From positions 1 to 5,247 of the forward strand of contig CANRNA010000135.1 of assembly GCA_947631805.1 (NCBI GenBank): a stretch of DNA of 5,247 nucleotides. Reading direction: 5' to 3'. Below are positions 1 to 4,200 of this stretch, piece by piece. The DNA is from an uncultured Oscillospiraceae bacterium. Lineage in GTDB: Bacteria; Bacillota; Clostridia; Oscillospirales; Oscillospiraceae. The notes under the pieces are model-generated. The model saw nothing but the letters and a program-made list of their open reading frames with translations, ran no database searches and was not told where the DNA came from. Position numbers and translations under genes: made by a program. Position 1 is the first letter of the stretch. Each line of letters begins with the position of its first letter.

Positions 1-28
1 GACAGCTCTCGTAACTCTTTGTCACCAT

Positions 29-57
29 ATTGTAACACATATTTCAGCGCTTGGCAA
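29..57 (-). promoter_or_regulatory. Leftward sigma-A promoter leaving the window
   Basis: Read on the minus strand, TTGCCA (57 to 52) is followed after exactly 17 nt by TACAAT (34 to 29). A TG one base upstream of the -10 makes it an extended -10. Each hexamer matches consensus at 5 of 6 positions. It sits just beyond the terminator of the minus-strand gene at 135-701, so it should drive a separate gene to the left of the window, with transcription starting near 22. The same bases also read as an open frame from a GTG at 62 (start VYCQALKYVL), preceded by AAGGA. Its A/T-ending codons do not resemble the other genes here, so the promoter reading is preferred, though not certain. Confidence 0.5.
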
Positions 58-90
58 TACACTAATGTCCTTTTTCTGACATTATTCCGC

Positions 91-117
91 AAAAAACCTC
101 CCCATTTCTGGGGAGGT
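91..117 (-). terminator. Rho-independent terminator of the ThyX-fold gene
   Basis: The arms ACCTCCCC (96-103) and GGGGAGGT (110-117) form a perfect 8-bp stem with a 6-nt loop. On the minus strand the stem is followed directly by a run of T residues (complement of 91-96). It begins 18 nt after the stop codon of the minus-strand gene ending at 135, so it is that gene's terminator. Seen directly in the sequence. Confidence 0.9.
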
Positions 118-134
118 CTGTCATCGTTCCCATC

Positions 135-701
135 TCACTGACCGTTGATATAGGCGGCCCGCTCCTTTTGGAACTGCTCGGTCTTGTCAAACCCGCAGGT
201 GAACATCTCCGGGCAGAAGCCCCGGTACACGCACTCCCGCACCATGCAGCTTGCCAACTCCGGCTCCACCTGGGCAACCGCGTCCTTCACAAGCTGCCAT
301 GCGGCCCGCGTCTCCGGGCTGGCGCTGGAGCACAGGCGCTTGCGGCTGATGTTGATGAGCGCCTGGGCGTCCGCCTCGCACTCGTGGCTCACCGGCGCGC
401 CCTGGGGGATGTTGGTGCGGTCCACGCCGGTCCGGTCGGTGCGCTGGGTCTTCACGAAGTGCTCGATGCCGATCTTATGGCGCACGAAGTGTACGCTCAC
501 CCAGTAGGGCAGGTCCACCCACCGCCAGGCGAATTTCATCTTCCGGATGGGGGAGTGCTCCGCCATGATGAGCTTGCGCTTCCACGCCGAGTCCGGATAG
601 ACGCCTTTTTCCTTGCCGATGGTGTTCATGGTGGCGTTCTTGATGTCCTGCCAGTTGTCCTCATGGTGGAAAAACAGCAGCCTGGTCTTCCCCTCGCTCA
701 T
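135..701 (-). CDS. ThyX-fold (flavin-dependent thymidylate synthase-like) protein, divergent
   Basis: The gene encodes 188 residues. The ThyX layout is recognisable: an HSP motif (49-51, compare H-S/T-P in ThyX), a segment ending VRHK (73-76) where the RHRX7S signature belongs, TQR (85-87) in place of the usual S-x-R, and a C-terminal helix (about 112-142, ALINISRKRL then AAWQLV) like the ThyX N-x-R-x-L helix. True ThyX transfers a methylene and hydride to dUMP using FAD and methylene-THF. Here the third Arg is Lys, one residue is inserted before the TQR, and the N-x-R arginine appears to be lost, so thymidylate synthase activity is doubtful. Six Cys lie at 108, 124, 152, 157, 163 and 169. 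The start is the ATG at 701: AGGAGG (715 to 710) lies 8 nt upstream, whereas the in-frame ATG at 740 lies upstream of the -10 box. The gene is monocistronic, with its own promoter and terminator. Family assignment is from motif recall; function is unknown. Confidence 0.72.
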   Translation of the reverse strand: MSEGKTRLLFFHHEDNWQDIKNATMNTIGKEKGVYPDSAWKRKLIMAEHSPIRKMKFAWRWVDLPYWVSVHFVRHKIGIEHFVKTQRTDRTGVDRTNIPQGAPVSHECEADAQALINISRKRLCSSASPETRAAWQLVKDAVAQVEPELASCMVRECVYRGFCPEMFTCGFDKTEQFQKERAAYINGQ

Positions 702-709
702 ATCCTTAT

Positions 710-739
710 CCTCCTGTGTGGTTTTCTCCCAGTATAGCA
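710..739 (-). promoter_or_regulatory. Extended -10 promoter and RBS of the ThyX-fold gene
   Basis: On the minus strand TG (739-738), one base, then TATACT (736 to 731) forms an extended -10 box. The -35 region is poor: 17 nt upstream is TGTACG. Transcription would start near 724, giving a leader of about 23 nt that carries AGGAGG (715 to 710), 8 nt from the ATG at 701. This arrangement decides the start codon, because the upstream in-frame ATG at 740 would not be transcribed. Confidence 0.65.
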
Positions 740-814
740 CAGCCCGCCCCGTTCGTACACAGGAATTTTACGCTCCCGCGCCGCGCCGCCTTGAAAAAGC
801 GAAAAATCCAAACG

Positions 815-875
815 GAGATATCATGAGATATTCAGCAATATTTTGAGATAATCTGAGTAAACCGCGATATTTTGA
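815..875. repeat. Short repeated motifs in the AT-rich divergent spacer
   Basis: GAGATA occurs three times, starting at 815, 825 and 845, so the spacings are 10 and 20 bp (whole helical turns). A second motif, GC(A/G)ATATTTTGA, occurs at 835-846 and 864-875. The block is AT-rich in an otherwise GC-rich window and lies directly upstream of the -35 box of rplM (885). It could be an UP element or a regulator site, or simply low-complexity sequence. The spacer 741-884 holds no gene that I can see. Confidence 0.35.
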
Positions 876-884
876 ATTTTTCTG

Positions 885-913
885 TTGACACCGCCCTCTC
901 CTTGTGCTATAAA
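885..913 (+). promoter_or_regulatory. Strong sigma-A promoter of rplM-rpsI
   Basis: A perfect TTGACA (885-890) and TATAAA (908-913) are separated by 17 nt, with TG at 905-906 forming an extended -10. Transcription is predicted to start near 920, giving a 5' leader of about 67 nt before rplM. This near-consensus strength fits a ribosomal protein operon. Confidence 0.9.
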
Positions 914-918
914 AATAG

Positions 919-975
919 AGCGCCTTATCCTGGATGAGGCGCCCTGCGTTGTCAAATAACAATTATCAATATTCG
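919..975 (+). promoter_or_regulatory. Structured 5' leader of rplM, candidate L13 autoregulatory leader
   Basis: Bases 920-929 (GCGCCTTATC) pair with 933-942 (GATGAGGCGC) to give a 10-bp stem with one G-U pair and a 3-nt CTG loop, at the very 5' end of the predicted transcript. No T-tract follows, so it is not a terminator. Low-GC Gram-positive bacteria are known to carry an L13 leader RNA in front of rplM-rpsI, thought to bind L13 and repress the operon. Position and gene context match. I cannot confirm the family consensus from memory, so the identity is inference. Confidence 0.5.
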
Positions 976-986
976 GAGGAACACGA

Positions 987-1427
987 ATGAGCACGACAAT
1001 GGTAAAGCCTGCCGATGTCGTCCGCAAGTGGTACGTGATCGACGCTGCCGGAAAGCCCATGGGCAAGACGGCTGTCATCGCCGCCGACCTGCTGCGGGGC
1101 AAGCGGAAGGTGGACTACACCCCCCATGTGGACTGCGGCGACTATGTGATCATCATCAACGCCGACCAGGCGGTCCTGACCGGCAAGAAGCTGGAGCAGA
1201 AGTATTACCGGACCCACTCCGGCTACCCCGGCGGCCTGCATGAGACCCAGTACAGCCGTCTGATGGCGGAGAAGCCCGAGCTGGCTATGAAGATCGCCGT
1301 CCGCGGCATGCTCCAGAAGAACGCCATGGCCAAGAACCAGCTCACCCGTCTGCGCATCTTCCGCGGCGGCGAGCACAACCACCAGGCCCAGAAGCCTGAG
1401 GTCTATGTGGAAGGAGGCAGCAACTAA
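987..1427 (+). CDS. rplM: Large-subunit ribosomal protein uL13
   Basis: This is ribosomal protein L13, an early-assembling protein that binds 23S rRNA in the 50S subunit. The protein is 146 residues, close to the family's usual 142-150. Conserved blocks are in order: KWYVIDA (14-20), the LRGKRKVDYTPHVDCGDYV region (36-54) leading into IIINA, the H-S-G-Y-P-G-G loop (77-83), VRGML (105-109), and the C-terminal FRGGEHNHQAQKPEV stretch (125-139). GGAGG (975-979) lies 7 nt before the ATG. The sequence has MLQKNAM where many homologues have MLPKN, a minor variation. It is the first gene of a two-gene operon; its TAA shares one base with the ATG of rpsI (TAATG). Its leader hairpin suggests autogenous control. 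Identification is secure. Confidence 0.98.
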   Translation: MSTTMVKPADVVRKWYVIDAAGKPMGKTAVIAADLLRGKRKVDYTPHVDCGDYVIIINADQAVLTGKKLEQKYYRTHSGYPGGLHETQYSRLMAEKPELAMKIAVRGMLQKNAMAKNQLTRLRIFRGGEHNHQAQKPEVYVEGGSN

Positions 1428-1837
1428 TGGCTACCTATCAGTCCAAGCGCCCCTATCTCTACGGCACCGGACGGCGTAAGAGCTCCGTTGCCCGCGTCCA
1501 CCTGATCCCCGGCGGCACCGGCGTCATCACCGTCAACGGCCGGAGCATCGACGACTACTTCGGTCTGGAGACCCTGAAGCTGATCGTCCGTCAGCCCCTG
1601 GTGACCACCGGCACCACCGACAAGGTGGACATCGAGGCCACCGTGACCGGCGGCGGCGTCACCGGCCAGGCCGGCGCCATCCGCCACGGCATCGCCCGGG
1701 CCCTTCTTCTGGTCAACGAGGAATACCGCGCCCCCCTGAAGGCCGCCGGTTTCCTGACCCGCGACCCGCGCATGAAGGAGCGCAAGAAGTACGGCCTCAA
1801 AGCCGCCCGCCGCGCCCCCCAGTTCTCCAAGCGCTGA
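1427..1837 (+). CDS. rpsI: Small-subunit ribosomal protein uS9
   Basis: This is ribosomal protein S9, located in the head of the 30S subunit, whose basic C-terminal tail reaches the P-site tRNA. The protein has 136 residues, slightly longer than the usual 130 because of a short N-terminal extension. The landmarks are YGTGRRKSSVARV (12-24), the family signature GGGVTGQAGAIRHGIARAL (75-93), LTRDPRMKERKKYGLKAARR (110-129), and the terminal PQFSKR with the conserved final Lys-Arg. Its ATG overlaps the rplM stop by one base. It has its own strong site, AAGGAGG (1411-1417), 9 nt upstream inside the end of rplM, so coupled and independent initiation are both possible. An intrinsic terminator follows 17 nt after the stop. 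Identification is secure. Confidence 0.98.
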   Translation: MATYQSKRPYLYGTGRRKSSVARVHLIPGGTGVITVNGRSIDDYFGLETLKLIVRQPLVTTGTTDKVDIEATVTGGGVTGQAGAIRHGIARALLLVNEEYRAPLKAAGFLTRDPRMKERKKYGLKAARRAPQFSKR

Positions 1838-1854
1838 TATCTTATCAATACGCG

Positions 1855-1891
1855 ACCCCCGGAAACCCCAGCGGTTCCCGGGGGTTTTGTT
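1855..1891 (+). terminator. Rho-independent terminator of rplM-rpsI
   Basis: ACCCCCGGAAACC (1855-1867) pairs with GGTTCCCGGGGGT (1873-1885). This gives 12 pairs and a single A-C mismatch (1863/1877), closed by a 5-nt loop and followed by TTTTGTT on the plus strand. The stop codon of the convergent ATPase gene (1890-1892) lies in the T-tail. On the minus strand the hairpin is followed by CGCGTATTG, with no T-run, so it should work poorly for the ATPase gene. Confidence 0.92.
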
Positions 1892-3167
1892 ATGGCTTCA
1901 GCGCCGTGATGGGCGCCACAAACACCCCGTCAGGACGGCGGTAGGCCGCGCTGCTCATACCGCAAATAACGCCCAGGACCGCTGGCGGCCGCCCCTTGGG
2001 GTCCTTCTCTATCTGTCCTTTGATAGCCAAAAGATTCGCCGCCGCGGCGTCGAGCTGGTTTGCACCCAGCTTGATCTCAAAGGCACACCATTGGCCGTCC
2101 GGCAGTTCGATCACCGCGTCGATCTCCTGGTTTTTGTAGTCCTGATAATGATACAGGCTGGCGCCAAAGGCTTCCGCATAGATGCGCAGGTCCCGTTCGC
2201 AGAGGGCTTCAAACAAAAATCCCAGCGTCGCCAGGTCGTTCAACAGCCCTGTCGGCGTGGCCCTCAGGAGCGCGCAGGCCAGGGACGGGTCGGCAAAATG
2301 TCTCTTTTCCGTCTGTTTGACCCGCACCGATGAGCGGATACCGGCGGAGAACGGCGGCTGATTGTCTGTGATGAACAGCCGCTTGAAAATATCCAGATAC
2401 GCCGACACCGTAGCGGAGTCGATGTCCTCCTCGTCGATGGCCTTGATATCCCGCATCAGCGTTTTATTCGTGGCGGTCGTGCTCTCGTTCCTGGCAAGGG
2501 AGCGAAGCAGCAGACGCATTTTAGATGTGTCTCTCTTCACGCCGTCCATGCGGTAGACATCGTCGTTGATAACGGCGTTCAGGTACTCCGCAGGCAGGAG
2601 GGCCGCCTGTGAAGCGGGCAGCCCCAGACTGCCCGGCCAGCCGCCCCGGACGATGAGCTCTATCAGTCCCCGCAGGTCCACTTCGCCGGTCATGGCCGGG
2701 GCCAGCTCTCCATGGCAAAGCGCCTCCAGCGACACCTCCCCGCTGGAAGCCCCCGATTCATAGAGCGCCATGGGCCGCATCCGCAGCCGGGCGATCCGAC
2801 CCGCGCCGCTGTGCAGGATACCTTTATGATTTGGTGTGGCGGAGCCCGTCAGGATGAACTGCCCCTTTCGCGGCGTCTGGTCTACCCTGTACCGCACGGC
2901 GTCCCACAGGGACGGGACCTCCTGCCACTCGTCGATCAGCCGGGGCGTATCGCCGTCCAGCACCAGCTCCGGCGACAGCTCCGCCAGCTGGCGGTTCTGG
3001 AAATTGCCAGCGGGGTCTCCAATGTATATCTCGCTTTTGCTGTGGTGCGCGGAGGTCCAGGTCTTGCCGCACCACTTGGGCCCCTCAATACAGACCGCAC
3101 CGAAGGCGGAGAGATACTCCTCCACCTGACGGTCAATGATCCGGGGCCGGTATTCCGCTCTGTTCAT
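1890..3167 (-). CDS. AAA+ ATPase with DUF4143-type C-terminal half
   Basis: The protein has 425 residues. The N-terminal half is an AAA_14-type ATPase with Walker A GPKWCGKT (29-36), Walker B RLIDEWQ (76-82) and sensor-1-like ILTGSATP (105-112). The middle has the GGWP motif (175-178) typical of this family. The C-terminal half looks like DUF4143, which ends in a restriction-endonuclease-like fold: E320 in LFEAL, D350 in EIDAVIEL, and E364-I-K366 in FEIKLG fit a PD-(D/E)XK arrangement. These proteins are very common as solo genes in gut and archaeal genomes, and their role is not established. Whether this one cuts DNA is unknown. The start is the ATG at 3167, since GGGAGG (3179 to 3174) lies 6 nt upstream; an in-frame ATG at 3218 would lie upstream of the -10. 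The gene has its own promoter, with iterated repeats over it, and is convergent with rpsI. No dedicated terminator is seen. Confidence 0.88.
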   Translation of the reverse strand: MNRAEYRPRIIDRQVEEYLSAFGAVCIEGPKWCGKTWTSAHHSKSEIYIGDPAGNFQNRQLAELSPELVLDGDTPRLIDEWQEVPSLWDAVRYRVDQTPRKGQFILTGSATPNHKGILHSGAGRIARLRMRPMALYESGASSGEVSLEALCHGELAPAMTGEVDLRGLIELIVRGGWPGSLGLPASQAALLPAEYLNAVINDDVYRMDGVKRDTSKMRLLLRSLARNESTTATNKTLMRDIKAIDEEDIDSATVSAYLDIFKRLFITDNQPPFSAGIRSSVRVKQTEKRHFADPSLACALLRATPTGLLNDLATLGFLFEALCERDLRIYAEAFGASLYHYQDYKNQEIDAVIELPDGQWCAFEIKLGANQLDAAAANLLAIKGQIEKDPKGRPPAVLGVICGMSSAAYRRPDGVFVAPITALKP

Positions 3168-3206
3168 AGACAGCCTCCCAATAAGAGTAAACCAGGTCCT
3201 GATTGC

Positions 3207-3235
3207 AGTATATCCCAATCCATCACTTTTTACAA
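3207..3235 (-). promoter_or_regulatory. Promoter of the AAA+/DUF4143 gene
   Basis: On the minus strand TTGTAA (3235 to 3230, 4 of 6 match) is separated by 17 nt from TATACT (3212 to 3207, 5 of 6). The predicted start is near 3200, leaving a leader of about 33 nt with GGGAGG at 3179 to 3174. Unlike the other promoters here it has no TG extension. The first 23-bp repeat copy fills the whole spacer between the two boxes. Confidence 0.7.
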
Positions 3236-3283
3236 CTCCAATCCATCACTTTTTCATTTTTCATTCCATTATTTTTCAAACGC
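3215..3283. repeat. Three tandem copies of a 23-bp-period repeat over the ATPase promoter
   Basis: CCAATCCATCACTTTTT occurs perfectly at 3215-3231 and 3238-3254. A degenerate third copy starts at 3261 (CATTCCATTATTTTTC at 3262-3277, two substitutions and one deletion). Starts are exactly 23 bp apart, about two helical turns. Copy 1 lies between the -10 and -35 boxes of the ATPase gene; copies 2 and 3 lie upstream of its -35. This is the layout of an iterated operator; alternatively the A-tracts on the minus strand could act as phased bends or an UP element. Confidence 0.75.
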
Positions 3284-3301
3284 TGTGCAAAATACGAGGA
3301 A

Positions 3302-3329
3302 AGCCTGGGAACGCACTGTTTCCCAGGCT
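3302..3329. repeat. Perfect 10-bp inverted repeat with 8-nt loop
   Basis: AGCCTGGGAA (3302-3311) is the exact reverse complement of TTCCCAGGCT (3320-3329), with 8 nt between. It lies upstream of the DinB-family promoter (-35 at 3359). Neither side has a proper T-tract: plus continues GTCCCTTTACC, minus continues TTCCTCGTATTTTG. No gene reads into it from either side, so a terminator makes little sense. It may be a regulator site or a remnant hairpin. Confidence 0.55.
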
Positions 3330-3358
3330 GTCCCTTTACCCCCAGTCCTATCGGGCAG

Positions 3359-3387
3359 TGGACTTCTTCCCCCTGGGGTGGTATAGT
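3359..3387 (+). promoter_or_regulatory. Promoter of the DinB-family gene
   Basis: TGGACT (3359-3364, 4 of 6) and TATAGT (3382-3387) are separated by 17 nt, with TG at 3379-3380 giving an extended -10. The predicted start is near 3394, about 48 nt before the chosen ATG. The core TGGTATAGTA (3379-3388) recurs exactly in the promoter of the next gene (4163-4172). Confidence 0.7.
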
Positions 3388-3441
3388 ATCCCATGCAGGG
3401 CGGGCGACCGTTCGGCAAATATGGTCTTACAGGTGAGCGCA

Positions 3442-4098
3442 ATGAACGAAGAGTGGTCTGACCGGAACAAAACCATGCAGGCGCAGCTTAAAAGGAAAGA
3501 TACCTACAAGGACGGCATCGCCACGCTGTTTGCCCTGCGAGACGAGCTGATGCGCGTTTTGCTGTCCTTCCGGTCGGAGCTGACAAGAGAGGACTTCGAC
3601 GCGATACCTTTTGTGAACGCGAACGGTTACCACTGCAAAACGATCGCCTATTCTATATGGCATATTTTCCGCATCGAGGACATCGTCGCCCACACGCTGA
3701 TAGAGGGGACGGAGCAGGTATTCTTCTCCGGCGGCTATCAGCGGCGCATCCGTTCTCCCCTCATCACCACGGCCAACGAGCTCGTAAAATACCAGATAGC
3801 CGATTTTTCCAAGCGGCTCGACCTGGACGAGCTGTATGTATACGTCTCGGAGGTGAAGGAGAGCACGGAAAAGCTGCTGTGCGGCCTGTCCCATGACATG
3901 CTTAAAACGAAAATACCGGAAGAGCGAAAAGAGCGCCTAAAGGCATTGCATGTCGTAAGCGACGACGAGAACGCAGCATGGCTTATCGACTACTGGTGTG
4001 GAAAGGACATCCGCGGACTGATGCAAATGCCCTTTTCCAGGCATTGGATCATGCACACCGAGGCCAGTCTCCGCATCCGGGACAAAATACGTCAATAA
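3442..4098 (+). CDS. DinB-superfamily metal-binding protein
   Basis: The protein has 218 residues and is helical throughout, with no signal peptide or membrane segment. It fits the DinB/YfiT-type four-helix bundle. One histidine lies in helix 2 (H74 in SIWHIFRIED, 71-80) and two lie in an H-x3-H pair in helix 4 (H201 and H205 in SRHWIMHTEA, 199-208), the usual three-His metal site. Family members include thiol (bacillithiol or mycothiol) S-transferases and metal-dependent hydrolases, and many have no known role, so no reaction is assigned. The ATG at 3442 is preferred, with AGGTGA (3431-3436) 5 nt upstream; an in-frame ATG at 3421 lacks a clear ribosome binding site but would add only 7 residues. 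The reading frame stays open far upstream (to 3136), but that part precedes the promoter and is not coding. The gene is divergent from the ATPase gene. No terminator is seen before the next gene, 102 nt away. Confidence 0.8.
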   Translation: MNEEWSDRNKTMQAQLKRKDTYKDGIATLFALRDELMRVLLSFRSELTREDFDAIPFVNANGYHCKTIAYSIWHIFRIEDIVAHTLIEGTEQVFFSGGYQRRIRSPLITTANELVKYQIADFSKRLDLDELYVYVSEVKESTEKLLCGLSHDMLKTKIPEERKERLKALHVVSDDENAAWLIDYWCGKDIRGLMQMPFSRHWIMHTEASLRIRDKIRQ

Positions 4099-4162
4099 CG
4101 CCCCGCCGCCCGATATGTTTACGGTTTTGCCACATTTCCCCCAAGAACTGTTCACGATTTGC

Positions 4163-4193
4163 TGGTATAGTACCCCCATCGACGAACGGAGGG
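4163..4193 (+). promoter_or_regulatory. Extended -10 promoter and RBS of the beta-helix gene
   Basis: TG (4163-4164), one base, then TATAGT (4166-4171) makes an extended -10. No good -35 is seen at the proper distance (AAGAAC at 17 nt). GGAGGG (4188-4193) lies 7 nt before the ATG at 4201. The predicted start near 4178 leaves a leader of about 23 nt. The rest of the 4099-4162 gap shows nothing recognisable, including no terminator for the upstream gene. Confidence 0.65.
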
Positions 4194-4200
4194 AACAACT

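Noticed and set aside
168..737. 189-residue plus-strand frame opposite the ThyX-fold gene
   Set aside because: Antisense shadow with a low-complexity Ala/Leu/Val/His composition and no ribosome binding site; the minus-strand frame has family motifs, promoter, RBS and terminator.
823..846. Seven-codon frame (MRYSAIF) preceded by GGAG, a possible upstream peptide for rplM
   Set aside because: It lies upstream of the strong rplM promoter (885-913), so it would not be on that transcript, and no other plus-strand promoter is seen before it.
966..1382. 138-residue minus-strand frame opposite rplM
   Set aside because: Shadow of a securely identified ribosomal protein gene.
1855..1885. The hairpin after rpsI as a two-way terminator serving the convergent ATPase gene
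   Set aside because: On the minus strand the stem is not followed by a T-run (CGCGTATTG), so efficient termination in that direction is not supported.
3215..3283. The 23-bp repeats as a small CRISPR array or a replication-origin iteron set
   Set aside because: The unit is too short for CRISPR repeat plus spacer, there are only three copies with one degenerate, no cas or rep gene is present, and the copies sit squarely on a promoter.
3136..3441. N-terminal extension of the DinB-family frame back to an ATG at 3136
   Set aside because: It would start inside the divergent ATPase gene and cross that gene's promoter, the repeats and the DinB gene's own promoter; the extension has no family similarity, and a start with RBS exists at 3442.
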